Source: Paenibacillus sp. FSL R5-0766
GTDB taxonomy: Bacteria > Bacillota > Bacilli > Paenibacillales > Paenibacillaceae
DNA: 64,000 nt
Assembly (NCBI RefSeq): GCF_037971845.1
Contig: NZ_CP150227.1
Coordinates: 558,001 to 622,000, forward strand
Direction of reading: 5' to 3'
The position numbers and the translations under genes were made by a program. This document shows positions 7,496 through 16,853 of the stretch, in pieces. The notes under the pieces were generated by a model. The model had not been told where the DNA came from, did no database searches, and was given only the letters and a program-made list of their open reading frames with translations. Position 1 is the stretch's first letter, and every line of letters begins with the position of its first letter.

Positions 7496-9136
7496 TTATT
7501 GTGCGCGACTTGTCTCCATATGCTCCTTATACCAATGATTCGCTTCAAGCAGCAACTGTTGTCCACCTGCATCCATGAATTCTTCCACAAAGGTATCGAA
7601 ATACCCCACAGGCTGATCGCCAGTGATGATGGAGATGTACGCTCTGTCTCTCATGCGAATCAATTCAGATGAATATTGAATCAGGGCAGGGGTTGCAACT
7701 TCCAGGCGATTATAGATACCATTCTCCGTCAACCCTGCAGATGCAGCCCACTGTTCACGTTTATCCAAGGGTGTACCTGGAACCGTCATGCCGATACTTG
7801 AGCCGATCCTATTAATATAATTCTCCATTCTGTTGTATGGGTAAAGTAAATGGAACGAGCTTGAATCTTCAGCGCTCCAATTCCAGTGTTTTCCTGGAAG
7901 GCCATACTCCATTTTGATCTGCTCCTCCGGATCGGGGTTGGCACTTACATAATCGAGTATCTCCAGAATTTTCTCCAGTTTTCCTGGCTCCTTCGCAGCC
8001 TCAGCACCTATAGCCATAAAATTCATCAGCAGATTGTTCCCTTTTGAACCGCTATGTCCATCAGGACCAATAACAGGAGAACCAAATACAACTTCTGCAG
8101 TTGTGTTCTTCTGTAACAGCTCATTAACATTGAACGAGGCTCCCACTGGAGTTTCTTGGCCATTTTCATTAAGGACACTGTAGTCTCCCTCTTGATTCCA
8201 ATGATAATAGTTGCCCATTGAGGTCATCCCAATTTTTCCATTAATAAAAGTATGGGATAGATGTTTATAGCCGCCTTTGTTTTCGCCGGTTATGAACTCA
8301 GGATCGATAATCCCGTCCCGATACCACTTTTGCATATAAGTCAGGGCTTTTTTCATCTCAGGCTGCAAAGCGCCGATCACGAGTTGGTTGTTTTTTTTAT
8401 TAAAATATAGCTGCTCGGTAAAAACGGATTGTCCAAAAGCGCCAAACACGACATTTAAGCCCTCTCTGGATAGGCCATACGTATCTTGTATACCATTTCC
8501 GTCCGGATCATCTTTGGCAAAAGCATACATAACCGTTTCAAATTCATCTAATGTCTTCGGAATCTCCAGACCAAGCTGCTTAAGCCAGTCCTCTCGGTAT
8601 ACAACAGGGGTTCGATAGATGTTGGTCTGATTAATGGCCGGAATTCCATATAAGGAGCCGTTTATTTTTCCATACTCTAGGTAACGTGAATCATAATCGC
8701 GAATTCGCTGCACGATATTTGGCGCATATTGTTCAAGGACTTCCGGGGAGATTTCCGCTAAGACCCCTTGCATTTGATACTTAAGCAGATCATGCGGTTG
8801 TCTGATTCGGAACAGATCGGGTATTTTACCTTGAGCAAGCTCCAGGTCCAGCAGTTCCTCGTACCGCTTGTTCTCAAGGTTCCACACCTCCAGATCGACA
8901 TCAAACTGATCCTCAATATATGCAATCATCTCCGCGTCCTCAGGAACAGCAATATTTTGATGCATGGTCCAGGATATCGTGTATTGTGGTGCTGTCTCCT
9001 TCTCAGCGCTTGCTAGATGGTCTTGCTGTTGTACTTGTGCTGTTTCTCTGTTTAGAACGGTACAACCGCTCATCAATCCTATAAGAATAGATGTAGCAAT
9101 CAATAGACATAGCTTTCTTGAAAGGTTAAGGTTCAT
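7496..9136 (-). CDS. Extracellular solute-binding lipoprotein (LplA-type, family 1)
   Basis: A 546-residue lipoprotein: signal peptide with lipobox (MSGC, about residues 22-25), then a two-lobed sugar-binding-protein fold of the large LplA/YtcQ type abundant in Paenibacillus. Visible family features are the QGKIPDLFRI segment, the KINGSLYGIPAIN motif and the calcium-like DPDGNGIQDTYGL loop. It would bind an oligosaccharide or glycoside outside the cell. No permease or ATPase genes are adjacent, so it may serve a distant transporter or act as a sensor partner. It lies downstream of an AraC-type sensor-regulator on the same strand, separated by a 151-bp structured repeat. AAGGAGCTGCT precedes the ATG. 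Confidence 0.85.
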   Translation of the reverse strand: MNLNLSRKLCLLIATSILIGLMSGCTVLNRETAQVQQQDHLASAEKETAPQYTISWTMHQNIAVPEDAEMIAYIEDQFDVDLEVWNLENKRYEELLDLELAQGKIPDLFRIRQPHDLLKYQMQGVLAEISPEVLEQYAPNIVQRIRDYDSRYLEYGKINGSLYGIPAINQTNIYRTPVVYREDWLKQLGLEIPKTLDEFETVMYAFAKDDPDGNGIQDTYGLSREGLNVVFGAFGQSVFTEQLYFNKKNNQLVIGALQPEMKKALTYMQKWYRDGIIDPEFITGENKGGYKHLSHTFINGKIGMTSMGNYYHWNQEGDYSVLNENGQETPVGASFNVNELLQKNTTAEVVFGSPVIGPDGHSGSKGNNLLMNFMAIGAEAAKEPGKLEKILEILDYVSANPDPEEQIKMEYGLPGKHWNWSAEDSSSFHLLYPYNRMENYINRIGSSIGMTVPGTPLDKREQWAASAGLTENGIYNRLEVATPALIQYSSELIRMRDRAYISIITGDQPVGYFDTFVEEFMDAGGQQLLLEANHWYKEHMETSRAQ

Positions 9137-9182
9137 AGCAGCTCCTTTACTAATTTTAAATTCTATATAGGTTCAATTTAAC

Positions 9183-9333
9183 ATTTACACAAAAACGGAG
9201 AGGACAGAAAGAACCTGAAGAAGCGAAGCGTTCGCCTTTATTCCCGGATTTCCCCTTTTAGAAAAGGGATCGAAGAAATCTGGGAATAACAGCGATCGGA
9301 AGGTTGTTCTGTCATCGGAGTGTCCGTGTAAAT
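9183..9333. repeat. Structured intergenic repeat, copy 1
   Basis: A 151-bp element with ends ATTTACAC and GTGTAAAT, roughly 85% identical by eye to 61498-61646. It holds GACAGAA/TTCTGTC and a long internal hairpin (TTATTCCC with GGGAATAA around 9238-9290). It lies between the AraC regulator and the binding-protein gene, so it would be transcribed in their shared message if they form one unit. Confidence 0.75.
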
Positions 9334-9347
9334 ATTCCTAATTGGCC

Positions 9348-11669
9348 CTATATAGATCCCTGCTCCATTAGACTGCGCATGAAGTTTTTTGGTGTACAGC
9401 CGTGAATTTCTTTGAACTTCTTAATGAAATAAGCAGGGGTACGGTAACCAACCGTACTTGCAACCTGCTCAACCGTAATTTCGCGTTGTGTCATGAGTTC
9501 CCGTGCGCGTTCCATTCTCTGATTCGTAACATATTCGGAATAAACAATCCCGGTTTCTTCCTTGAAAAGTTTACTCAGATATTTAGGGCTGATGAATACT
9601 TGCTCTGAGACATGATCCAGCGTGAGATCGCCTGATAAGTGCTCGTGAATATAAGCTTTGACAGCCGAGATGGTATCCACACTTCGTACCTCGCTTCGCT
9701 TCTCCATCTGTATCACAAATTCGGTCACGAGATGAATCATCCATTCCGAATATCGGTTGATATTGTAGAACAATGAAAATTGCTTGTACATATTCAATGA
9801 ACTCGCTTCGGTGGGTTGCAGGCGCACCTGATTAATACACTCAGCGTAAATAGATACCGTTTTTAATAAAATGATCCGACTGTATTCGGCTGAATAGGGG
9901 CCTTTCTTTATTAGCGCGACCAATTCCTGAATGGCCTCAACCGTACCTTGCACATCCCGAGTCTGCAATTTCTTTTCAAAGTTGACGAGGTATGACTCCG
10001 GAATTTCCAAGCTGCTGGCTTCCCTGTTCAGGAGATCAAGATCCTGAATGGCAGATTGCTCGGGGAAGAAGTAACTGTATCGAATCAGGGTATTCGCCTG
10101 ATGATAGCTTGTGTGAATCTTTGTGAAGTGCTCTACCCATCCGCCTAATGATAGTACAAATTCCAGACCGAATCTGCTGCTCGCCTCAGCGTGAATAAAG
10201 TCAACAATGTGTTCAGAGAGCGGTTCTTCGGGTTGGTTGGTACAGATGATTACTGCTATTTTGTGATCCTGCAATTCCTCTGCCAGCAGTTGAGTTCCAT
10301 CCATTTCTGCGATCTCCAGTTGCTGGATCATCGTATACAACGTATGCTGCAACTGACGTGGCTGCAGATCCTTCCACTTCTCATTGACGGGGTCAATGAC
10401 GATGCAACGGAAGCGAGAGTAAGCCATTGAAATGTGAACAGACTGGAGCTGTTCCGTAAGTTCCTCGGGTGTAAATCGATTATTTAACATATTAAGCATG
10501 ATACTATGCTTAATCATTCTGTGATTGGCCTGTAAGGTTTCTTCAAGACTATCAACTTTATTGGACAGACTGTTAAACGTTGTATCGATAAACCGATATT
10601 CGTCCTGCTTTAAGCTGGTTGGGCTATCCATCCGGCTCTTGATGTTATTCATGATTCGCTTAAGAGGACTATAGTTGGCCCTGGTAAAGATGGACGACAT
10701 CACGATCCCAACGGCGACAGCCAACAAGCCAAGAAGAACCGAAATCTCCTTCAAGCTATCCAGTTTATAATAGAAGCTTTCATTAGGTGTGGTTGTGTAA
10801 ATCCGCCATGCATTTCCTTTAAATTGATCTTGGGTAACGACATGAGAGTCATAGTTAAATACAGGCGTGAAGCTCTCATCTGAAGAATGAAAGGTGAGGA
10901 GCGACTGCGTTAGATTCTCCTCCGTGGAGCTGCCTATCAACGTTTTGTCCGCGGCAGATATGACGGTTCCGTCCTGATCGATGATTAATGTATTCGCATA
11001 GTCAGCAGGGAGCATATTTTTAATGATCTGACTGATCGCTGATTCTTTGATATCAATCGCAATCATGGCCTTACTGTCTTGTCCTGTTGATTGAAACGGG
11101 TAACTATGGACATAGGAAATTAGAGGACTCATGTTTCCCTGTTCCCGTGATTCGATATAAGCATCCTGAGGCACCATGCGAGTTTTCATCCATAAGGAGC
11201 TTTCTGGAGTCTCTTTCATCGCAGCAATCCAATCCGTCGTATGATCCACACTCGAAGGCGTGTCCTCATAGAGCAATAGCCCATATACAGATGAGACGAT
11301 GAAGTGGTTCTTCGTATCGTACACATGAATAGCTTCAATGAGATCGGAATAATTTTGCACCATATTTTTAAGGGACTGTTCGATGTCCAGGATTTTGCTA
11401 TGGTTTCCTTTTAAGCTATCTAAATCGATACTAGCAGCGTTACCGAGTGCCAGAGACAGATAGACCTGATTCACCTTCTGGATCACAGAGCTTTCAATAT
11501 AATTGACAGTACTTTTCAGCGAAAGTTGATTATTGATTCGAATCTCTTTGCTGTATTGATGGGAGAAAAAGAGGTATAGAATGGAGCCGAAAAGAAGCGC
11601 AATGACAAGAACGACAGCAAGGTAGGAAAGAACCATCTTGGATCTCACAGACTGAAATGGCTTATGCAT
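9348..11669 (-). CDS. Membrane-anchored AraC-family regulator with extracellular sensor domain
   Basis: A 773-residue one-component regulator. A membrane segment near residues 12-34 and a second near 295-315 flank an extracellular dCACHE-like domain of about 260 residues. A linker and a central helical region follow, and the last 100 residues form a double helix-turn-helix of the AraC type (DLTLDHVSEQVFISPKYLSKLFKEE unbroken across two helices, then VEQVASTVGYRTPAYFIKKFKE). Such proteins in Paenibacillus detect sugars outside the cell and switch on nearby uptake or hydrolase genes. The binding-lipoprotein gene downstream is its likely target or partner. A GGGGG-containing ribosome site precedes ATG 11669. 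Confidence 0.88.
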   Translation of the reverse strand: MHKPFQSVRSKMVLSYLAVVLVIALLFGSILYLFFSHQYSKEIRINNQLSLKSTVNYIESSVIQKVNQVYLSLALGNAASIDLDSLKGNHSKILDIEQSLKNMVQNYSDLIEAIHVYDTKNHFIVSSVYGLLLYEDTPSSVDHTTDWIAAMKETPESSLWMKTRMVPQDAYIESREQGNMSPLISYVHSYPFQSTGQDSKAMIAIDIKESAISQIIKNMLPADYANTLIIDQDGTVISAADKTLIGSSTEENLTQSLLTFHSSDESFTPVFNYDSHVVTQDQFKGNAWRIYTTTPNESFYYKLDSLKEISVLLGLLAVAVGIVMSSIFTRANYSPLKRIMNNIKSRMDSPTSLKQDEYRFIDTTFNSLSNKVDSLEETLQANHRMIKHSIMLNMLNNRFTPEELTEQLQSVHISMAYSRFRCIVIDPVNEKWKDLQPRQLQHTLYTMIQQLEIAEMDGTQLLAEELQDHKIAVIICTNQPEEPLSEHIVDFIHAEASSRFGLEFVLSLGGWVEHFTKIHTSYHQANTLIRYSYFFPEQSAIQDLDLLNREASSLEIPESYLVNFEKKLQTRDVQGTVEAIQELVALIKKGPYSAEYSRIILLKTVSIYAECINQVRLQPTEASSLNMYKQFSLFYNINRYSEWMIHLVTEFVIQMEKRSEVRSVDTISAVKAYIHEHLSGDLTLDHVSEQVFISPKYLSKLFKEETGIVYSEYVTNQRMERARELMTQREITVEQVASTVGYRTPAYFIKKFKEIHGCTPKNFMRSLMEQGSI

Positions 11670-11790
11670 TCTTTTTCCCCCTTCGTTTTCTCGTGTCTAA
11701 ACAACTTCATCATTATATAGCAGGCTGAGGACTAGAAATCATGTTGATCGAAATTTAACAAACTCCATCTCCACATTTTACACTAATTTA

Positions 11791-11804
11791 ATAAAGCGTT
11801 TACA
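11791..11804. promoter_or_regulatory. cre-like site
   Basis: ATAAAGCGTTTACA, TGTAAACGCTTTAT on the other strand, resembles a CcpA cre site. The flank TACATAAAAGGATA almost repeats that at 1733-1747. It sits between the divergent AraC and SLH-phosphatase genes and could act on either. Confidence 0.4.
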
Positions 11805-11914
11805 TAAAAGGATATCATAATTAACGGAAGTAGTATCTCCTCTATTTTTTGAGGGCAGAAATCATCGGAACGTACGATTTTGATATAAAACGGAATTTGT
11901 TCTATAGATGCGAA

Positions 11915-12020
11915 ACGCTCCCTAATGCTACAGTAACGGCAGATCAGACATCTGGATAGAGACTTTCTTCCTCATATGCTGACGCAGAAGTAAAAAATGA
12001 TTTTACGATTAGGGGAGCGT
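11915..12020 (+). promoter_or_regulatory. Structured 5' UTR that can mask the ribosome site
   Basis: ACGCTCCCTAAT (11915-11926) pairs with ATTAGGGGAGCGT (12008-12020) apart from one bulge. The right arm contains the only purine-rich ribosome-binding candidate (AGGGGAG) before ATG 12034. Between the arms is a small hairpin, CAGAT/ATCTG. Folding of this leader would hide the ribosome site, so translation control by a ligand, temperature or antisense pairing is possible. Confidence 0.4.
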
Positions 12021-12033
12021 GTATTAGTAAGCC

Positions 12034-14745
12034 ATGAGAAAACCACTTAAAAAGTCACTGGCACTACTTCTAATGTTGTCTATGGTAGGTCCGACATTTG
12101 CAGAGAAGAGTTTTGCAGCCGATCAGAAGATTCAGTTCTCTGATATTAAGGGACACTGGGCGGAAGCGAATATTCAAGCATGGGGTGATGAAGGATTAAT
12201 TCGAGGTTACCTGGATCATTCATTCAAACCGAACACGTATATTACCAGAGCAGAATTTATGAATTTGGTAAACGGTGCTTTTGGATATTCCGGACAAGCT
12301 AAAATTACCTTTAACGATGTGTCTGAGAGTGCATGGTATTATGAAGCCATTTCTATTGCAAATGCGAATGGATATATAGATGGATACACCGATGGAACCA
12401 TGAAGCCGCAAGATCCGATCACCCGTCAAGAAGCAGCTAAAGTGATCGCTGGCATTTTGAATTTGGAATTGAATGAAACAGCAGCGAATGTATTTAGCGA
12501 TTCATCGTCTATTGCAGCTTGGAGCAAGGGAGCTGTAGGTGGAGCGGCAGCAGCGAAAATTATTGCTGGTTATGCAGATGGAAGCTTCAAACCGCTTAAT
12601 TCCATTACTCGTGCCGAAGCCGTGTCTGCGCTCGTTAAGGCTGTGGAAACAGATGCTACTACAGCTGCCAAACCAGCTAAGCCAAAAGGAACGGCAACCG
12701 TACTGAATGTTAATCCCCCAGCAGATGAAGCTCGGTTGTCCGCTGTGAAGCACGGAGCCAATGCTGGAGACGACACCTTGAAAAATATTGCGGAAACCAA
12801 TCCGTTTATTGATATTTTGGACGGTTTTGATCAAGTATGGTCCATGAACCAAGCGGATTGGAGAGATGGAACAGCGGCAACCAAAATTGGAGCTGACGGA
12901 AAAAATGCAAAGTATGGAGATGGACCGTCCCCTTATTATGACGGATTTAAAAATGACCCAACCGTAGCCGTCGCTGATCAGAAAACATATGCAAATGAAG
13001 AGATCCGAAACAAAGCGACTTGGGAAGCCAATATCAAATATGTCGAAAAGGTCACGCAAAACCGCACGGGTGAAGAGGCTTTGGCAGCCTACTATGATGA
13101 CCAAAGAGATAAGATCTATAGCGTGATGGAGGGCTTTGGTCCGTTAGCTAACACGTATGTAGATATCATCAAGCCAAAGACAAACGTTGAACGAACGGTG
13201 GACGAGATGAATGTGGTATTGACCGAAGAAACAGTGGAAGATGAAAGCCAAGGTATTGGAGATTGGGATGAAAAAACGGAGCTTTCAGACTTGGTTAATT
13301 TGGTTGATCTGGTTCGATTCAAAATTCCTGCCTCATCTAATCCCTCTAAATATTTCTACTCTTCCCCAAGACCGTGGAGAATGAATTCCAATGGAGAAGT
13401 GAAAGAAGTTGTTGACAGCAAAGGACTGCCTGTATGGGAAACCATGGGCGAAGGTGAGAAAAAAGAAGTACCTTTGGCTTCAGGTGGCACCAAATCAACA
13501 GGAGAAAAACACTACCAGCAATACGAAACAAACGTTAAGCTTATTCCTGCCTTAAGTTATGTCAAACGAATCGCTGAGGATGGAAGAGGAAAAGATGGCG
13601 GATTTCCGAGCGGACATACCAGTGCAGCTTATTTATCCGTATTTCCTTTGGCATACGCTACACCGGAACGATTCGCTGAATTGTTAACGAGAGCAGCTCA
13701 GTTGGGAGAGAATCGAGTCGTAACGGGGATGCACTCACCGCTTGATGTTATAGGAGGAAGAATACAATCCACAGCCATGGCTGCATATGCACTTAATAAG
13801 ACTGAGAACAAAGATGTGTTAGAGAAAGGTTATGAGAATGCCGGAGAAGTATTTGGAGCTGCAGCCAAGGAAAAAAATATGAGTCTGTATGAGTATGCAC
13901 ACACCGTAACTGAGGATTACACGTTCAAGAGTGCTTATGATGAACACAAATGGGAAGATCATGATGCCAATAAAGCCTTCTATAGAGAAAAGATGACTTA
14001 CGGTCTACCACAAACCGGAACCAAAGGTTTGGCTCCAGTTGTACCGCAAGGAGCTGAAGTCCTGTTGGAAACACGTCAACCGTATTTAACAGATGAGCAA
14101 CGCAGACAAGTGTTGTATACAACATCCATTGACTCTGGATATCCTGTACTGGATGAATCCAAGGGCTGGGGTAGAATTGATCTGGTCACGGCTGCGGATG
14201 GATACGGTGCATTCTTGAACAATGTAACTGTGGATATGGACGCTTCCAAAGGGCGCTTCAATGCAGAAGATTGGTGGAGAAATGATATTACCGGTAGTGG
14301 AATGCTTACGAAAAAAGGAACAGGAACCCTTACATTGACAGGGAAAAATAGCTACACAGGCGGAACATTGCTGCAAGCAGGAACGCTGGTAGCTGAATCT
14401 GCAACTGCTTTTGGTACAGGTGATCTGTATGTAGAAAATGGAACAGTTGTCGTTGATGTCGACGGCGCACTCAACTTAAATAGAAACTTTACCATGGATA
14501 ACGGTACGTTGGAATTGGTAGTGACTGATAACAACAGTCAGCTGAATGTCGGCAGAAAGCTCTATATTGATGGAGGAAGTCTCAAACTCGACTTGTCCAA
14601 GCATAAGATTGAAGGTTCCAAAGATATTACGTTAATCACGGCTAATGGAATTACAGGTGAATTCGACAGTGTAACGGCAGATGGTTATGACGTGACTGTC
14701 ACGTACGAAAAGGGCCGCGTCATTGCACATGTTGTAGCCAAATAA
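12034..14745 (+). CDS. S-layer-anchored PAP2/class A acid phosphatase with beta-strand repeat tail
   Basis: A 903-residue surface protein. After a signal peptide (about 1-29, cut near SFAAD) come three SLH domains (about 30-205) that anchor it to cell-wall polymer. A PAP2/haloperoxidase-like phosphatase domain covers about 260-640; its motifs are SSPRPW (near 446), PSGHT (525-529, His528) and ENRVVTGMHSPLD (about 557-569, His567), which form the phosphate-binding and catalytic triad of acid phosphatases. The tail from about 750 holds the autotransporter-type repeat GTGTLTLTGKNSYTGGT, a beta-solenoid unit usual in Gram-negative passengers and odd here. It should release phosphate from extracellular organic phosphates. 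Expression may be controlled by its structured leader. Confidence 0.85.
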   Translation: MRKPLKKSLALLLMLSMVGPTFAEKSFAADQKIQFSDIKGHWAEANIQAWGDEGLIRGYLDHSFKPNTYITRAEFMNLVNGAFGYSGQAKITFNDVSESAWYYEAISIANANGYIDGYTDGTMKPQDPITRQEAAKVIAGILNLELNETAANVFSDSSSIAAWSKGAVGGAAAAKIIAGYADGSFKPLNSITRAEAVSALVKAVETDATTAAKPAKPKGTATVLNVNPPADEARLSAVKHGANAGDDTLKNIAETNPFIDILDGFDQVWSMNQADWRDGTAATKIGADGKNAKYGDGPSPYYDGFKNDPTVAVADQKTYANEEIRNKATWEANIKYVEKVTQNRTGEEALAAYYDDQRDKIYSVMEGFGPLANTYVDIIKPKTNVERTVDEMNVVLTEETVEDESQGIGDWDEKTELSDLVNLVDLVRFKIPASSNPSKYFYSSPRPWRMNSNGEVKEVVDSKGLPVWETMGEGEKKEVPLASGGTKSTGEKHYQQYETNVKLIPALSYVKRIAEDGRGKDGGFPSGHTSAAYLSVFPLAYATPERFAELLTRAAQLGENRVVTGMHSPLDVIGGRIQSTAMAAYALNKTENKDVLEKGYENAGEVFGAAAKEKNMSLYEYAHTVTEDYTFKSAYDEHKWEDHDANKAFYREKMTYGLPQTGTKGLAPVVPQGAEVLLETRQPYLTDEQRRQVLYTTSIDSGYPVLDESKGWGRIDLVTAADGYGAFLNNVTVDMDASKGRFNAEDWWRNDITGSGMLTKKGTGTLTLTGKNSYTGGTLLQAGTLVAESATAFGTGDLYVENGTVVVDVDGALNLNRNFTMDNGTLELVVTDNNSQLNVGRKLYIDGGSLKLDLSKHKIEGSKDITLITANGITGEFDSVTADGYDVTVTYEKGRVIAHVVAK

Positions 14746-14854
14746 CTGAAGTAATGATGCATGATACAAAGTGAACTAATAAATGTTACACATACCACTT
14801 CGATGACAGAATAACTTTCCGATCATTCTTCGCAAGACAAAATTAGTACTATAG

Positions 14855-14895
14855 AAAAGGACTGAAGCTACAATGTAGTTTCAGCCCTTTTTGCG
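14855..14895 (+). terminator. Rho-independent terminator of the SLH phosphatase gene
   Basis: AAAGG-CTGAAGCTAC pairs with GTAGTTTCAG-CCCTTT, with one G-T pair, and ends in TTTTTG. Confidence 0.8.
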
Positions 14896-14901
14896 TACAG
14901 A

Positions 14902-15339
14902 TACGTTGGATATAGGGGATATGTTCAACACGTCCTGAAAGCCGAAGTGTATCTGAACGTGTCCGGAGTAGGCAAGCACTAAATACTGAATGTACGAGCT
15001 AGCGATCAGGATGTCGCAAAGGCGATTCTCCTATTTTCCTCTACCAATGAAAATTTTCGCTTTGTACGAGAGGGACACGGGGGTGTCCTCTCAGTCGCGC
15101 TTGGAACAGAGCATGAGCAGGGATTGAGCGTTAACGAATCTGAGACACGTTATATCGAAAAGTACGGCGTGTTGGAACGTTTTATCGAGCGATTTTGGGA
15201 CACTGACATCCATCATCGTATAACATGCCGAGTAAGGAGACACGACCTGATCGGTGAAAATGCAGTCGTGAGAAGGCCGAGTCTTGTATCATCGAGGTGG
15301 GTATCTAAGTTTAATCATGCGGAAGCGGCTGAATCGTAG
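14902..15339 (+). pseudogene. Possible decayed coding region, function unknown
   Basis: The 595-bp gap between two genes holds a frame (codons in phase with 15124) that reads like protein on both sides of one stop at 14980: EVYLNVSGVGKH before it, then VRASDQDVAKAILLFSSTNENF and further residues after it, ending at 15339. There is no ribosome site or convincing start. I do not recognise the sequence. It could be a gene fragment or chance. Apart from the terminator, nothing else is seen in this gap. Confidence 0.2.
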
Positions 15340-15340
15340 G

Positions 15341-16228
15341 TTATTCGTCGGTGCTGGTACCAGATGTACGACGTGTATTTCCTTCCATCTCCGTAGAGAC
15401 TTGCTTCGTTGGTTCCAGATCCGTATGTCCTGCGTAGGGGCGGTCACTGCGAGAGCGCGTTCCAGTCAACCCGAAACCCGAAGTGAATATAATCAGCTGT
15501 AATCCCAGTGCATAGGGAGCAGCAACAGGTCCAATCAGATGGAGCAAGGAACATAACGCGATCAGCAAGGAGAGCATTTTGGTTAATGTACGTGGCCTAT
15601 CCCGGCGTGGGCTGGCCCAGAGCAGATAACCATATATTATGGTGATCATTAGGGAAATCGCGCGAATCCATGGCAAGATGCTGTCCCATGAGTCTACATG
15701 GACGTCCAACATCCGCTGACGAAATACCAGATCTGTAACCAGAAACCCTGTGGCCGCCAGTGCGGCTGGTTCGGCTATGGGCCGAAGGATGGTCCAGACC
15801 GCTGTGCCCCAATGATCTGCATGTGTATCCTGGCTGAGTTCATCCGATAATACGGTGCATTCCCGTTCCAGTGCTCTGTGCATCAGTCCGAGTCTGGCAG
15901 GGTCATGATCCTTAATACAGTCACGGATCTGGTCCTGTAGCTGAGGGGACAGGTAAGATGCAGCTTTGCAGGCTAACATGGCTGTTATCAGATCGTTATG
16001 TTCGTGTTCCGATCGTTCATAATTCCGATTTTCCTGGATGGTAAGTTGTCCCAAGAGGGCTGTACTTATGTATAATGTATCTCGTATCCTTTGCATTCGC
16101 CTTTCGTGGCTGCGGCGAACTTCAGTGGCAGACCATATGTATATCCCCAGAAGCAAAGCCATGACTCCAAACAGCACAGCCACAGCGCCTGGGCGCGATG
16201 TTAGATCTTCAATCCAACGTTGAAACAC
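15341..16228 (-). CDS. Multi-pass membrane protein of unknown function
   Basis: A 295-residue protein starting at GTG 16228, preceded by AAAGGAGG with 7-bp spacing. One membrane segment lies at about residues 15-32, followed by a soluble helical region to about 140 (QDQIRDCIKDHDPARLGLMH within it), then four more hydrophobic segments between about 150 and 265. The C-terminus is polar with many Arg, Ser and Thr. I do not recognise a named domain. It is convergent with the upstream gap and divergent from a GNAT acetyltransferase gene, so no operon partner suggests a role. Confidence 0.6.
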   Translation of the reverse strand: MFQRWIEDLTSRPGAVAVLFGVMALLLGIYIWSATEVRRSHERRMQRIRDTLYISTALLGQLTIQENRNYERSEHEHNDLITAMLACKAASYLSPQLQDQIRDCIKDHDPARLGLMHRALERECTVLSDELSQDTHADHWGTAVWTILRPIAEPAALAATGFLVTDLVFRQRMLDVHVDSWDSILPWIRAISLMITIIYGYLLWASPRRDRPRTLTKMLSLLIALCSLLHLIGPVAAPYALGLQLIIFTSGFGLTGTRSRSDRPYAGHTDLEPTKQVSTEMEGNTRRTSGTSTDE

Positions 16229-16339
16229 ACTTGTTCCTCCTTTGCACCAACTTCACGTATCATGCAACACGCTTCACGTAAGCTTTCTCTCACTATTACA
16301 CAGGAAGTAGATGAATTCAAGCAGAAAGGGGCACAATTC

Positions 16340-16768
16340 ATGGATCATGTGAGTATTGAACACACACCACCCGCAGCAGTGGAGTATCTTGCCTTACGGC
16401 AGATTGCCGGCCTTAGCCCGATGAGCAGGGAAGGGGCGGAGATTGGACTACCGAATAGCCTGTTTGCCGTATGTGTGCGTGAAGAAGATGTGCTGGTAGG
16501 AATGGGGCGAGTGATTGGAGATGGGGGTTGTTTCTTTCAGGTCGTCGATATTGCTGTACATCCGGATGTTCAGGGAATGGGGTATGGAAGACTGATCATG
16601 AGCGAGATTATGAATTATCTGCGTGAAGCAGTACCTGCCCGTGGTTTGGTCAGTCTGCTGGCGGATGTTCCTGCTGATCGGCTGTATGCTCAATTTGGAT
16701 TTGAATACACCAGCCCAAAATCGGAGGGTATGTGGTGGAGGCAGGGAGAAGAAGGGCCGACTACCTAG
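16340..16768 (+). CDS. GNAT-family N-acetyltransferase
   Basis: A 142-residue single-domain GNAT enzyme that transfers an acetyl group from acetyl-CoA to an unknown amine. The acetyl-CoA pyrophosphate loop VVDIAVHPDVQGMGYGRLIM (about residues 70-89; V..QGxGxG/A signature) is clear, as is the late YAQFGFEYTSPKSEGM segment typical of YitI-like members. ATG 16340 is chosen because AGAAAGGGG precedes it with about 9-bp spacing; the longer reading from 16220 has no ribosome site and a non-homologous start. A strong terminator follows, so it is transcribed alone. Confidence 0.85.
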   Translation: MDHVSIEHTPPAAVEYLALRQIAGLSPMSREGAEIGLPNSLFAVCVREEDVLVGMGRVIGDGGCFFQVVDIAVHPDVQGMGYGRLIMSEIMNYLREAVPARGLVSLLADVPADRLYAQFGFEYTSPKSEGMWWRQGEEGPTT

Positions 16769-16832
16769 CGGAACGAAAACTGAAATTTTAAGATAAGAAT
16801 AGACTTATGTCGTATGAAATTATCTTAGTATA

Positions 16833-16853
16833 GCCGCATTTAGCGGCTTTTTT
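16833..16853 (+). terminator. Rho-independent terminator
   Basis: GCCGC (16833-16837) and GCGGC (16843-16847) followed by TTTTTT. The remaining sequence up to 17087 shows nothing I can name. Confidence 0.75.
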
